DNA of 64,000 nucleotides from VFMC01 sp040380855. Lineage in GTDB: Bacteria; Actinomycetota; Acidimicrobiia; Acidimicrobiales; Ilumatobacteraceae. The notes under the pieces were generated by a model. It did not search any database. It worked only from the letters and a program-made list of their open reading frames with translations, and had not been told where the DNA came from. The DNA lies in NCBI GenBank assembly GCA_040380855.1, contig JBEIIG010000003.1, positions 70,394-134,393 on the forward strand, read 5' to 3'. Of the stretch, positions 8,628-17,438 are shown one piece after another. Position 1 is the stretch's first letter. Every line of letters starts with the position of its first letter. The position numbers were made by a program, and so were the translations under genes.

Positions 8628-9302
8628 ATGGGCACGACACCGGGTGATGCATTCGGCCGTCTGGCCTCGCGGGCCAGACGTGCCGCCGCGACGTTGAAGG
8701 CCGAGTACGAAGCCGGCAAACGCGGCGACGATGCACCGACGGCCACGCTGTGGGCATCGCCGCTCGCGCACCTCGACTCGTTCCTCGCGCTGCTCGGCTC
8801 GACGCGGGCGAAGGGTGACGCCGAGGCCCAGCCCGAGACCCAGGCCGACGTCCAGCCCGAGACCCAGCCCGAGACCCAGCACGAGACGCAGCCCGAGACC
8901 CAGGTCGATGCCGTGGCCGACGCGGAGGCAGCCGAGGTGAGCCGTCTGCTCGGCGAGGTCGACTGGGCAGCCGTACGTGCCGCGGCGGGAACCCGCTCGA
9001 CCGAGGCGGTGCAGGCTGTGAAGGCCATGGCCGCCCAGGTCGACTGGGAGGCGGTGCAGCCGGTGGCGGCGCAGGCGTCGAGCGCGCTCATCGCCGCAGT
9101 GGCATCGGGTCGGCTGCCTGTCGGTGGACGTACGGGTGCGCTGGTGGCCCGGGCCATGCTCGACCAGGGCGGCCTCGGCCAGCGGGTGGGCAGACAGATG
9201 GCCGGTCAGGTGCAGGTGAGCCCCGACCTGCGACGGGTGATCGACGTCGTCGACTCGATCGTCAAACCGGCTCAGGCGCCGGACCGTTCACCGGGCGAGT
9301 AG
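8628..9302 (+). CDS. Hypothetical protein with PETQ repeats
   Basis: This 224-residue protein has no family I recognise. It has an Ala/Arg-rich N-terminal helix, then a low-complexity block of 12-bp units (PETQ, about residues 69-92). Two related segments follow, GEVDWAAVRAAAGT and AQVDWEAVQPVAAQ, and a C-terminus predicted mostly helical. No signal peptide or membrane segment is visible. ATG 8628 is preferred because TACACT lies at 8614-8619, 8 nt upstream, with no Shine-Dalgarno (leaderless). It is convergent with pfkA. Confidence 0.6.
   Translation: MGTTPGDAFGRLASRARRAAATLKAEYEAGKRGDDAPTATLWASPLAHLDSFLALLGSTRAKGDAEAQPETQADVQPETQPETQHETQPETQVDAVADAEAAEVSRLLGEVDWAAVRAAAGTRSTEAVQAVKAMAAQVDWEAVQPVAAQASSALIAAVASGRLPVGGRTGALVARAMLDQGGLGQRVGRQMAGQVQVSPDLRRVIDVVDSIVKPAQAPDRSPGE
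8832..8903 (+). repeat. 12-bp in-frame tandem repeat (PETQ units)
   Basis: Six imperfect copies of CCCGAGACCCAG within the hypothetical gene, two of them diverged. The unit length is a multiple of three, so copy-number change keeps the frame. Confidence 0.85.
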
Positions 9303-9337
9303 CCGGCCGAGTTGCCGGCCCGTTCATGCCGGCCCGG

Positions 9338-10447
9338 TCATGCAGGGACGTCGCCGAAGCAGATCCCGAGTTCGCGGCCGGTGTGCATCGTGTCGCTGTC
9401 GAGTTCGACGATCTTCTGGCGGCTGATCGCCGCGCTGAGGGGAACCAGGTCGACGCGCGGCGGGTCGAGCGCCACCATCACGCCACTGTGGCCGTCGGCG
9501 AGGGCTCGCACCGCGGCCGCGCCGAAGCGCAGGCCGAGCAACCGGTCGAACGCCGTCGGTGAACCACCGCGCAGCAGATGGCCGAGCACGACGGTGCGGG
9601 CCTCCTTGCCCGTGCGCTGCTCGAGGTCGGCGGCCACCCGGGCGCCGATACCGCCCAAGCGTTCGGCCCGGCCCACCTGACGGTCGAGCACAGCGCGCTC
9701 GCCGTCGATCGGGTGGGCACCTTCGGCCACGACCACGATCGAGAACGCCGAGCCGTTGCGGTCGCGGGAGCGCACCATGTCGGCCACGATGTCGATGTCG
9801 TAGGGCACCTCGGGGATCACGATGGCGTGGGCGCCCGATGCCATGCCGGCATGGAGCGCGATCCAGCCTGCGTAGCGGCCCATCACCTCGACCACGATCA
9901 CCCGGCCGTGTGATTCGGCGGTCGAGAACAACCGGTCGATGCATTCGGTGGCGAAGCTCACCGCTGTGTCGAACCCGAAGGTGACCGTCGTCGAGTCGAG
10001 ATCGTTGTCGATCGTCTTGGGCACACCCACCACGGTGAGGCCGCGTCGGTGGAGGTGGTCAGCGATGGTGAGCGACCCGTCGCCGCCGATCGTCACCAGG
10101 GCGTCGATGCCGTGCTCGGCGAACCGGGCGAGCAGTTCGTCGCTGCGATCGACCTCGTGCCACGAGCCGTCGGCCTGCTGTACGGGAAAGTGGATCGGGT
10201 TGCCACGGTTGGTGGTGCCGAGCATCGTGCCGCCCAGGTTGGCGATCCCGCGCACCGACTCGCGGGTGAGTCGTACGACGCCGCCCTGCGGGTAGTGCTC
10301 GGGTGTGAGCAAGCCGTTGTACCCGTCGCGGATGCCCACCACCTCCCAGCCGCGGTTCAGCGCTGCGATCGTCGCGGCACGGATGACGGCGTTGAGACCG
10401 GGGGCGTCGCCACCTCCGGTGCTGAGAGCGATGCGGCGGATGGGCAC
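9338..10447 (-). CDS. pfkA: 6-phosphofructokinase
   Basis: This 369-residue protein phosphorylates fructose 6-phosphate in glycolysis. Motifs: STGGGDAPGLNAVIR, TIGGDGS, PKTIDND with the catalytic aspartate, EVMGRYAGW and LGHLLRGGSPT. The phosphodonor positions are mixed. GGDG has the glycine typical of ATP users, while PKTIDND has the lysine found in PPi-dependent and in actinobacterial group III enzymes. ATP is the more likely donor because the residue after GGD is not Asp. Start GTG 10447 lies 7 nt downstream of a minus-strand TACGAT, consistent with a leaderless mRNA. It is divergent from a membrane-protein gene. Confidence 0.93.
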   Translation of the reverse strand: MPIRRIALSTGGGDAPGLNAVIRAATIAALNRGWEVVGIRDGYNGLLTPEHYPQGGVVRLTRESVRGIANLGGTMLGTTNRGNPIHFPVQQADGSWHEVDRSDELLARFAEHGIDALVTIGGDGSLTIADHLHRRGLTVVGVPKTIDNDLDSTTVTFGFDTAVSFATECIDRLFSTAESHGRVIVVEVMGRYAGWIALHAGMASGAHAIVIPEVPYDIDIVADMVRSRDRNGSAFSIVVVAEGAHPIDGERAVLDRQVGRAERLGGIGARVAADLEQRTGKEARTVVLGHLLRGGSPTAFDRLLGLRFGAAAVRALADGHSGVMVALDPPRVDLVPLSAAISRQKIVELDSDTMHTGRELGICFGDVPA

Positions 10448-10548
10448 GCATGCGATCGTATGCCCCGACGGGCACGTCGGCTCAGCCGCCGATCGTCGTC
10501 GCCCGCCCGCGTCGCTCGTGATGACTACAGTGAAAACTTGAACACGTC

Positions 10549-10554
10549 GAGGAG
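10549..10554 (+). promoter_or_regulatory. Shine-Dalgarno deciding the start at 10561
   Basis: GAGGAG directly abuts ATG 10555 but lies 6 nt before ATG 10561, so 10561 is the better start. A TACAGT -10 candidate is at 10526-10531, giving a short leader rather than a leaderless message. Confidence 0.6.
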
Positions 10555-10560
10555 ATGGCC

Positions 10561-11739
10561 ATGACCAAGGACACCATGATCTTCCTGCTGGTGGTGGGGG
10601 CTCGGTTCATCATCCCGCTGTTCATCCCGAGGTTTCCGCTGCCCGCCGTGGTGGCAGCGCTGGTGCTCGACGCTGCCGATCAGACGATCTTCCAGCAGTA
10701 CACCACGCTCGATCTCGCCGGCTACCAGACGTACGACAAGGCGCTCGACATCTACTACCTCACCATCGCCTACATCTCGACGATGCGGAACTGGGGCGGC
10801 GGGTATGCGTTCAGCGTGGCGCAGTTCCTCTGGTATTACCGCCTCGTCGGTGTGGTGCTGTTCGAGTTCACCCAGGCCCGCTGGCTGTTGCTCGTGTTCC
10901 CCAACACCTTCGAGTACTACTTCATCGCGATCGAGGCCTACAAGACGGGCCGGAACCACCTGCGCCTCACCAAGCGTCAGGTGCTCGCCATTGCCGGGGC
11001 CATCTGGGTGTTCATCAAACTGCCCCAGGAGTACTGGATCCACATCGCCAAACTCGACTTCACCAACTTCGTCAAGGGCACTGTGCTCGGCCTCGAGCCC
11101 ACCGGCTTCGACTCGGTGAGCGGGCACGACGTCTACGACCAGAGTTGGGGCACGGCGATCGGGAACCGGCCGCTGGTGGCGTTGCTCGTGGTGGTGCTCG
11201 TCGTGGCTGCGTTGGTGGGGATCCGCACGCTGATGCGTCGCCTGCCGGAGCGCGACTGGAAGCGCACCTTCGACGCCGACGTGCAGGGCCGCCACCTCGG
11301 TTGGGAACCACCTGCCAAGGTGTCCGAGCCGCTCGCCGTGTTCGGCTGGCCCTTCTTCGAGAAGGCTGCGCTCACCTCGATGGTGGCCATGATCTTCGCC
11401 AACATCCTGCCCGGGGTGACAGCGGGGGCGCTGCAGATCGCCATCGGCACCACGATCACCTTCGCCGTCAGCACGCTGCTCAGCGAATGGCTCGCCAAAC
11501 GAGAAGTGAGTTGGCGATCGACCGGCGTGCAGTTGGCATTCATGATCGCCGCCAACTTCGCCATCGTGGTGGTGTTCTGGGTGCTCGCCGGAGCCGACGA
11601 ACGCGAGTTGCGGCTCGGCATCACGCTGTTCTTCGTCACCCTGCTCACGCTGATCGTGGTGCTGTTCGACCGCTTCCGCGATGTGGGCCTCGATCACCAG
11701 CGGTCGCGACGGACCGCCTTGCCGGCCGGGCCTGCCTGA
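10561..11739 (+). CDS. Polytopic membrane protein of unknown function
   Basis: This 392-residue protein has roughly nine or ten hydrophobic segments. They include one at the N-terminus (IFLLVVGARFIIPLFIP), one around residue 215 (LVALLVVVLVVAALVGI), and several at the C-terminus. A conserved-looking aromatic-rich stretch (YYLTIAYISTMRNW, FLWYYRLVGVVLFE, FPNTFEYYFIAIEAY) occupies residues 55-130. I recognise no family and see no catalytic motif. Transcription diverges from pfkA. Its last 46 bp overlap, on the opposite strand, the end of the DEAD-box helicase gene. Confidence 0.65.
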   Translation: MTKDTMIFLLVVGARFIIPLFIPRFPLPAVVAALVLDAADQTIFQQYTTLDLAGYQTYDKALDIYYLTIAYISTMRNWGGGYAFSVAQFLWYYRLVGVVLFEFTQARWLLLVFPNTFEYYFIAIEAYKTGRNHLRLTKRQVLAIAGAIWVFIKLPQEYWIHIAKLDFTNFVKGTVLGLEPTGFDSVSGHDVYDQSWGTAIGNRPLVALLVVVLVVAALVGIRTLMRRLPERDWKRTFDADVQGRHLGWEPPAKVSEPLAVFGWPFFEKAALTSMVAMIFANILPGVTAGALQIAIGTTITFAVSTLLSEWLAKREVSWRSTGVQLAFMIAANFAIVVVFWVLAGADERELRLGITLFFVTLLTLIVVLFDRFRDVGLDHQRSRRTALPAGPA

Positions 11740-13568
11740 CGCGAGCGGGGTGCGTCGCCCCGGCCGCGGTCGGGCCCGCGATCTGGGCCGCGGTCGGAGC
11801 CGCGATCGTGGCTCCGGGGCCGGTCGCGGGGACGGTCGCCCTCGCCGCCCGACGACTCGACGTAGCGGCGGATGGTCACCTTCTTGCCGCGGATGGTCGC
11901 CTGGCGCAACGCGCTCACCACGCGGTCGGCGTCACCCTCGGGCACGCCCACGATCGAGTAGGTGCTCGACACCGAGATCGGGCCGATCTGCTTGCCGATG
12001 AGATCGGTCTCGTTGGCGATCGCGCCGACGAGGTCGCGCGGGGTGACGTTGGCGTTGCGGCCGAGGCCGATGTACAGCCGCGTGCGCGGCCCGCTGTCGC
12101 TGCCCCGGTCGCCGCGATCAGCACCCCGGTCACCCCGGTCGGTGCGCTCGGTGCGCTCGGTGCGTTCCTTGCGCACCGAGGCATCGGGGATCTCGCGGTC
12201 GGAGGCCGTGTTCGGGTAACGCGCCTGGTGGAGCAGCCCGAGCGCGGCGATGGCGACCTCGCGCGCATCGTGGTCGTCGGCCAGTGCGTCGACCATCGTG
12301 GCCAGCGCCGCTCGGTCGGTGTGCGGCATCGTGTCGGCGGCAGTGATGGCGGCCCGCAGTTCGTCGACGGTGCGTTCCGACCGGCGGGCACGCATCTCGG
12401 CCACCGACGGCACCGGTGAGATCTCGATCCGCTGCCGGGTGAGGCGCTCGATGTTGGCGAGCATCCGCTGTTCGCGCGGCTCGGCCAGTGTGAGCGCCAC
12501 ACCCTCGCGGCCGGCGCGGCCCACACGACCGATCCGGTGCACGTAGGCCTCGGGGGCCGACGGGACGTCGTAGTTCACCACATGGGTGAGCAGGTCGAGG
12601 TCGAGGCCGCGCGCCGCCACGTCGGTGGCGATGAGCAATTCGGCGGCACCCGAGCGCATCCGGCTCATCACCCGGTCGCGTTGTTCCTGGCCCATGCCGC
12701 CGTGCAGCGCTTCGGCCCGGTACCCGCGCTTGCCGAGCAATTCGGTGAGTTCGTCGACCTCGGTGCGGGTGCGGCAGAACACGATGGCTGCAGCCGGCAC
12801 CTCGACGTCGAGCAAGCGGCCGAGCGCCGCAGGCTTGTTGACGCGGGTGACCACGTAGGCGCGCTGGCTGACGAGGCTGGGCCCGGTCTCGCTCGAGGCG
12901 CGCCCCACGCGCACGGTGATCGGCTGATGCTGATGACGTGCGGCGATGGCATTGATACGAGGCGGCAGCGTGGCCGAGAACAGCACGGTCTGGCGGGCCG
13001 ACGGTGTGGCCGACAGCAGTTCGTCGATGTCTTCGGCGAAGCCCATGTCGAGCATCTCGTCGGCTTCGTCGAGCACGACGGTCTCGACCGAGTCGAGCGA
13101 CAACGTGCCGCGACGCAGGTGGTCGAGCGCACGGCCGGGGGTGGCGACGACGACATGGGCGCCACGCTCGAGCAGGCCCAGTTGCCGACCGATCGACTGG
13201 CCGCCGTACACGGGGACGACCCGCGCGCCGAGGGCGCGTCCGTAGGTGGTCATCGCCTCGGCCACCTGGATGGCCAGTTCGCGGGTGGGCACCAGCACGA
13301 GTGCCATCGGGGCGCCTGCGGGGCGGCCGTCGAGTCGTTCGAGGACGGGCAGGGCGAATGCGGCGGTCTTGCCGGTGCCGGTGGCAGCCTGGCCGAGCAC
13401 GTCGCGCCCGGTGAGCATGGCCGGGATGGCTTCGCGCTGGATGGGAGTGGGTTCTTCGTAGCCGAGGGCCACCAGGGTGTCGAGCAGTTCCGAGCGCAAG
13501 CCGAGCGCACCGAAACCACCAGCATCCTCAGCGAGGCCGCCCAGCTCTTCGCCGAGGTGAGAGTTCAT
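11694..13568 (-). CDS. deaD: DEAD-box ATP-dependent RNA helicase, DeaD/CsdA-like
   Basis: This 624-residue protein has a Q-motif (YEEPTPIQREAIPAML), motif I AATGTGKT at residues 61-68, VLDEADEMLDMGF (DEAD), SAT, then the helicase C domain with HRIGRVGRAGR. A DbpA/CsdA-type RNA-binding domain follows (about residues 500-580, TRLYIGLGRNANVTPRDLVGAI). The C-terminal tail is Arg/Asp-rich with RGxDRGPDRG repeats, which would bind RNA. Such helicases unwind structured RNA in ribosome assembly and cold adaptation. The start is ATG 13568, with a minus-strand TACCCT 9 nt upstream at 13578-13583. The tail overlaps the convergent membrane-protein gene by 46 bp. Confidence 0.93.
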   Translation of the reverse strand: MNSHLGEELGGLAEDAGGFGALGLRSELLDTLVALGYEEPTPIQREAIPAMLTGRDVLGQAATGTGKTAAFALPVLERLDGRPAGAPMALVLVPTRELAIQVAEAMTTYGRALGARVVPVYGGQSIGRQLGLLERGAHVVVATPGRALDHLRRGTLSLDSVETVVLDEADEMLDMGFAEDIDELLSATPSARQTVLFSATLPPRINAIAARHQHQPITVRVGRASSETGPSLVSQRAYVVTRVNKPAALGRLLDVEVPAAAIVFCRTRTEVDELTELLGKRGYRAEALHGGMGQEQRDRVMSRMRSGAAELLIATDVAARGLDLDLLTHVVNYDVPSAPEAYVHRIGRVGRAGREGVALTLAEPREQRMLANIERLTRQRIEISPVPSVAEMRARRSERTVDELRAAITAADTMPHTDRAALATMVDALADDHDAREVAIAALGLLHQARYPNTASDREIPDASVRKERTERTERTDRGDRGADRGDRGSDSGPRTRLYIGLGRNANVTPRDLVGAIANETDLIGKQIGPISVSSTYSIVGVPEGDADRVVSALRQATIRGKKVTIRRYVESSGGEGDRPRDRPRSHDRGSDRGPDRGPDRGRGDAPRSRQAGPAGKAVRRDRW

Positions 13569-13587
13569 GACCTCTGCAGGGTATCCC

Positions 13588-14490
13588 TCAGCGGTTCTGC
13601 AGCCACGCGTGCAGGGCAGCCGCCTCGTCCTGGATGTCGACCTGCATCTGCTCGATGTCGTCGAACGACAGCCCGTAGGACGCAGCCGTGACGAAGTCGT
13701 TCTCGACGACGGCCTCGGCGCATGCCACCGAACGCGCCACCGGAGGAGCCGAATCGAAGCCCTCGTGGTGTCGGCCGACGGCATCGAGCAGCCGATCGGG
13801 CAGTTGCCAGGCCTGGAGCACCAGATGGCCGGCGCGCTGATGGTTCATGCCGAACGTACGCACCTGGGCATCGAGCGGATTCTTCGAGTCCTGCGTGATC
13901 TGCCACAACCCGGGGGCACAGCGGTACAGCAGCGCCTCGCCGACGTCGTGCAGCAGGCCGCCGGAGAATGCGTCGCCGATCGGATCGTCGAGCAACAGCG
14001 CGCATCGGCTCGCACCCACCGCCACCTGCGCCGAATGGCTGAGGAATCGTGGCGGGACCTGGGCCTCGGTGATGCCCATCGCCACCATCGCGGCGAGCGC
14101 GCGTACCGCCGAGAAGCCGATGATGCTGACAGCCAGGCGCACCGTGGCCACCTGCTGCTGCAGGCCGTAGTAGGCCGTGTTGGCCAGACGCAGCACGCGC
14201 AGGGCCAGGAACGGGTCGAGTTCGATGAGCGCAGCGAGCCGAGGGGTGTCGATCCGGTCGTCGGCGGTGGCCTGGAGCACGCCGAGGGCGACGCTCGACT
14301 GCGGTGTCGTGTCGAACAACTGCTGGATCAATGCGTCGAGGCGCCGGCGAGCCGACTGCTCGGGATTGGCGTGATCGAAGCCCAGATCGTCGATCGATGC
14401 GAACTGGTCGATCAGGCTGGTCGTGGCCGGTCGACTCGCTGCATGGTGCGTCTGCGATCGCTTCGCCCACGCCGACTCACGACTCGGCAT
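13588..14490 (-). CDS. HDOD-domain signalling protein
   Basis: This 300-residue protein has an HDOD domain (about residues 55-260): SSVALGVLQATADDRIDTPRLAALI, LRLANTAYYG, then SGGLLHDVGEALL with the HD pair. HDOD proteins are usually non-enzymatic relatives of HD phosphohydrolases in regulatory or stress signalling. Some HD-type metal ligands are not evident, so a regulatory role is more likely than hydrolysis. A GGGAG Shine-Dalgarno precedes the ATG. The gene lies 19 bp upstream of the helicase gene on the same strand, but the helicase has its own -10. Confidence 0.85.
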   Translation of the reverse strand: MPSRESAWAKRSQTHHAASRPATTSLIDQFASIDDLGFDHANPEQSARRRLDALIQQLFDTTPQSSVALGVLQATADDRIDTPRLAALIELDPFLALRVLRLANTAYYGLQQQVATVRLAVSIIGFSAVRALAAMVAMGITEAQVPPRFLSHSAQVAVGASRCALLLDDPIGDAFSGGLLHDVGEALLYRCAPGLWQITQDSKNPLDAQVRTFGMNHQRAGHLVLQAWQLPDRLLDAVGRHHEGFDSAPPVARSVACAEAVVENDFVTAASYGLSFDDIEQMQVDIQDEAAALHAWLQNR

Positions 14491-14582
14491 GGCTCGTCTC
14501 CCTCATCGCGGGCACCTGCCGACTCAGCGGACGCGTGCGGCCAGTTGGGCGCGATGGGCCGAAGTGCAGATACCGTGCGCGC

Positions 14583-15071
14583 ATGAGCGCTTCACCCGAT
14601 CCTGCTGCGACGAACCCGGACATCGAAACGGTCGAGCGGGTCATCCCCGCTCCGGCCGCGACGATCTTCGCCCTCATCGCCGATCCTGCTCGCCATCACG
14701 ACATCGATGGTTCAGGGACGGTGCGAGATGCCAAGCAGGGTTCACAGCAGTTGTCACTCGGCTCGACATTCGGGATGGCGATGAAGATGGGCATCCCGTA
14801 CTCGATGGAGAACGAGGTGATCGAGTTCGAGCCCGACCGCCGCATCGCGTGGCAGACCCGGCCCTCGATCGGCTTCATGCGCCGCTTCGTCGGTGGCCGC
14901 ATCTGGCGCTACGAACTCGAACCGGTCGAGGGTGGCACCCGGGTGCGCGAGAGCTGGGACATCAGCCAAGAGCGCGTGAAGAAGGCCGTCGAGCCGTTGC
15001 GTGGCCGCACCCGCGAGGCCATGGCCGCCACCCTCGAACGGATCGAGAAGATCGTCACCGCCGCAGGCTGA
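14583..15071 (+). CDS. SRPBCC (START/Bet v1-like) family protein
   Basis: This 162-residue protein has the SRPBCC fold: an opening strand VERVIPAPAATIFALIADPARHH, a central region ending NEVIEFEPDRRIAWQTRP, and a long C-terminal helix (REAMAATLERIEKIVTAAG). These proteins bind small hydrophobic ligands in a deep pocket. In bacteria they are polyketide cyclase-like or stress proteins, and the ligand here is unknown. The start is ATG 14583 with TACCGT at 14571-14576, 6 nt upstream, and no ribosome binding site (leaderless). Convergent with the M23 peptidase gene. Confidence 0.82.
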   Translation: MSASPDPAATNPDIETVERVIPAPAATIFALIADPARHHDIDGSGTVRDAKQGSQQLSLGSTFGMAMKMGIPYSMENEVIEFEPDRRIAWQTRPSIGFMRRFVGGRIWRYELEPVEGGTRVRESWDISQERVKKAVEPLRGRTREAMAATLERIEKIVTAAG

Positions 15072-15099
15072 GTCCGGCGCCGCGATCCCCGGTGGGCCG

Positions 15100-15834
15100 C
15101 TACTTCCAGTAGACGGTGCAGGCGCCTGGGATGGCCAGGAGTGGCAGGGGGTCGACGGCGGGGCTGCGTCGCCCACCCGGATGGACCTCGAAGTGCAGGT
15201 GGAAGTTGCCGACGCCGGGGTTCCCTGTGTCGCCCACGTAGCCGATCAGGTCGCCGCGCCGCACCGTGGCGCCCTTGGTGAGGCCGGGGGCGAATGCCGA
15301 GAGATGGGCGTAGAAGTAGTACTCGCCGGTCGTCGCCACGAGGCCCCACGAGTTGCCGGCGAGCGGCGACGACGCGTCGGTCTGGTCGGTGAGCGCCCCG
15401 TCGGCGACCGCGTACACCTCCTGGCCGAGCGTCGCCAGCAGATCGACGCCCTCGTGACGGCGGCCACCGCTGCGCGGATCGCCGAAGTTGTCGAGGATGA
15501 AGCATCGCGGCGATGGCCCCATCGGGAACAGCAGCGAGCCCAGCTGCTTGAGCCGCTGGGCGCGGCCCGTGACGCTGGCCGCCTGCGCCAGCGGCGACGC
15601 CACCGCGGGTTCGAGACGTTCCGGTTCGAAGGGCTGGGGTTCGAGGGGCTGGGGTTCGAGGGGCGCAGCTGCACTGGTCGGCCGCCGACCGTGGGCGATC
15701 GCTGCGAGGCCGCCCACCAACGCTGCGGTCCCACCGACGAGCGCCGCGCGCCGTGACAACCGCTGCACACCGGCACCCGTCGGAACCGACGGTCGGTCGT
15801 CGAGATCGAGGGTGTGGCAGTGGGCGTCGCACAT
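15100..15834 (-). CDS. Exported M23-family (LytM-like) metallopeptidase
   Basis: This 244-residue protein has RLSRRAALVGG followed by a hydrophobic run, a probable Tat signal. A short linker of 15-bp repeats follows (LEPQP LEPQP FEPER). The M23 domain shows RHEGVDLLA (H-x3-D zinc ligands), YYFYAHLS, and NFHLHFEVH (HxH). Family members cut peptidoglycan cross-bridges, or act as degraded scaffolds; here the zinc ligands look complete. I chose ATG 15834. Upstream in-frame codons run to 15957 but would bury the Tat motif. No clear -10 box lies close to the start. Confidence 0.82.
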   Translation of the reverse strand: MCDAHCHTLDLDDRPSVPTGAGVQRLSRRAALVGGTAALVGGLAAIAHGRRPTSAAAPLEPQPLEPQPFEPERLEPAVASPLAQAASVTGRAQRLKQLGSLLFPMGPSPRCFILDNFGDPRSGGRRHEGVDLLATLGQEVYAVADGALTDQTDASSPLAGNSWGLVATTGEYYFYAHLSAFAPGLTKGATVRRGDLIGYVGDTGNPGVGNFHLHFEVHPGGRRSPAVDPLPLLAIPGACTVYWK

Positions 15835-15972
15835 GGCAGGGTCGATTCGAGCACGCGAAGAAGGACTCCGCCCGACTCGAACCCTACCGCTCGGGTGAGC
15901 CCCTCGCCGGTCACCGCTTCTCACGCGCCTCTTACCTTCACGCGGTAGACCCCTCACCTACGGCGAGCAACG

Positions 15973-15984
15973 TGGTGATCACCA
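15973..15984 (+). promoter_or_regulatory. 12-bp perfect palindrome upstream of the secreted-protein gene
   Basis: TGGTGATCACCA reads the same on both strands. It sits 28 bp before the start codon and about 35 bp downstream of a possible -10 (TACCTT, 15933-15938). It is a plausible operator; the binding protein is unknown. Confidence 0.35.
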
Positions 15985-15998
15985 ACCACCACCCCCCC

Positions 15999-16004
15999 AG
16001 GAGG
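15999..16004 (+). promoter_or_regulatory. Consensus Shine-Dalgarno AGGAGG
   Basis: A perfect AGGAGG lies 7 nt before ATG 16012. It stands out in a window where most first genes lack a ribosome binding site, and implies strong translation. Confidence 0.8.
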
Positions 16005-16011
16005 AACCACC

Positions 16012-16680
16012 ATGAAGAAGAACCGCAAGATCATGATCGCCGGCCTCACCGCAGGTCTCGTCGCCGGCAGCGGTGCCGGCCTCATCCTCACCCAGAGCGG
16101 CTTCGCCGGCGCTTCGAACACACCGGCGATCGTCGCCACCGTCGACGACGGCTCGGGCACCTCGACCAGCTCGGGCAGCAGCACCGATCAGGGCCGTCCC
16201 GATCCGGGCACTCGCATCGCCGAGGTGCTCGCCCCGCTCGTCAGCGACGGAACCCTCACCCAGGCTCAGCTCGACACGGTCGTGCAGACCCTGGTCGACA
16301 ACATGCCGGCCCGTGGTGAGGGTGGCGGCCGTCACGGCGGTCGCGGCGACCACGGCGATCGCGGCGGTCGCGGCCGGATGGCCGAAACCGCAGCCGAGGC
16401 CCTCGGGATGACCACCGACGAGCTGCGCACCGAACTGAAGAGTGGCAAGACGATCGCCGAGGTCGCTGTCTCCAAGGGCATCGACGTGCAGACGGTGATC
16501 GATGCGCTGGTCGCCGATGTGAAGCAACACCTCGACGAAGAGGTCGCCAGTGGTGAGCACACCCAGGCCGAGGCCGACGCCAAGCTGGCCGAGATCACGG
16601 CCCGCATCACCGATCGGGTGAACAACGGCAAGCCCGACCGGGCTCCTGCCGACCAGCCCCCGGCCACGACGGCCGGCTGA
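16012..16680 (+). CDS. Secreted protein with Gly/His/Arg-rich segment, unknown function
   Basis: This 222-residue protein begins MKKNRK followed by a hydrophobic run and GFAGAS, a Sec signal peptide. A Ser/Thr-rich spacer follows, then helical segments (TLTQAQLDTVVQTLVDNMP), a GGGRHGGRGDHGDRGG stretch (about residues 104-119), and a second helical block. That block contains MTTDELRTELKSGKTIAEVA, a pattern seen in many uncharacterised actinobacterial exported proteins. The His/Asp/Gly stretch could bind metal, which is only a guess. It has a strong ribosome binding site and lies 53 bp upstream of the two-component system on the same strand. Confidence 0.7.
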   Translation: MKKNRKIMIAGLTAGLVAGSGAGLILTQSGFAGASNTPAIVATVDDGSGTSTSSGSSTDQGRPDPGTRIAEVLAPLVSDGTLTQAQLDTVVQTLVDNMPARGEGGGRHGGRGDHGDRGGRGRMAETAAEALGMTTDELRTELKSGKTIAEVAVSKGIDVQTVIDALVADVKQHLDEEVASGEHTQAEADAKLAEITARITDRVNNGKPDRAPADQPPATTAG

Positions 16681-16733
16681 TCCGGGGCACCCCCCGACCC
16701 GGATCCTCCCCCCGAGCACGGCAGGACAGCACA

Positions 16734-17438
16734 ATGGTGGCGATGAGCGGACGAGTACTGGTGGTCGATGATGATCGGGCGATCCGAGAGTCGTTGGCCC
16801 GGGCGCTCGAACTCGACGGGTACGAGGTGAGCCTCGCTCCCGACGGGGCCTCCGCTCTCGCCGCCATTCGTGCCGACCGGCCCGACGTGGCGATCGTCGA
16901 CCTGATGATGCCCAACGTCGACGGCCTCACCCTGTGCCGGGTGCTGCGGGCCGAACGCGACCGCCTGCCGATCCTGATGCTCACCGCCCGGGTCGAGACC
17001 ACCGACCGGGTCGCCGGCCTCGATGCCGGTGCCGACGACTATCTGCCCAAGCCGTTCGATCTGGCCGAACTGCTGGCCAGGGTGCGGGCCCTGCTGCGGC
17101 GCAGTCGCCCCGACGATCCTGTCGCCGCCGAACCCTCGTCGATGTTGCAGGTGGCCGATCTACGCGTCGACCCCAAGGCCCGCCGCGCCTGGCGTGGCGA
17201 CACCGAACTCGAACTCTCGAAGACCGAGTTCGATCTGCTCGAACTGCTCGTGCGCAACGCAGGCATCGTCCTCGACCACACGCTCATCTACGAACGCATC
17301 TGGAACTACGACTTCGGGCCCGACTCGAAGAACCTGGCGGTGTACATCAGCTACCTCCGCCGAAAGATCGATACGGGCGACCTGCCCAAGCTCATCCACA
17401 CCGTGCGCGGCGTCGGCTACACGCTGCGGACGACGTGA
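16734..17438 (+). CDS. OmpR/PhoB-family response regulator (MprA-like)
   Basis: This 234-residue regulator has a receiver domain (RVLVVDDDRAIRESL) with phospho-acceptor Asp56 (IVDLMMP) and lysine in YLPKPFD. A winged-helix DNA-binding domain follows (about residues 138-234, LSKTEFDLLELLVRNAG and IHTVRGVGYTLRTT). The stop overlaps the kinase GTG by 4 bp. A second ATG at 16743 is possible. It resembles MprA/PrrA-type regulators of actinobacteria; the regulon is unknown, but the secreted protein upstream is an obvious candidate target. Confidence 0.92.
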   Translation: MVAMSGRVLVVDDDRAIRESLARALELDGYEVSLAPDGASALAAIRADRPDVAIVDLMMPNVDGLTLCRVLRAERDRLPILMLTARVETTDRVAGLDAGADDYLPKPFDLAELLARVRALLRRSRPDDPVAAEPSSMLQVADLRVDPKARRAWRGDTELELSKTEFDLLELLVRNAGIVLDHTLIYERIWNYDFGPDSKNLAVYISYLRRKIDTGDLPKLIHTVRGVGYTLRTT

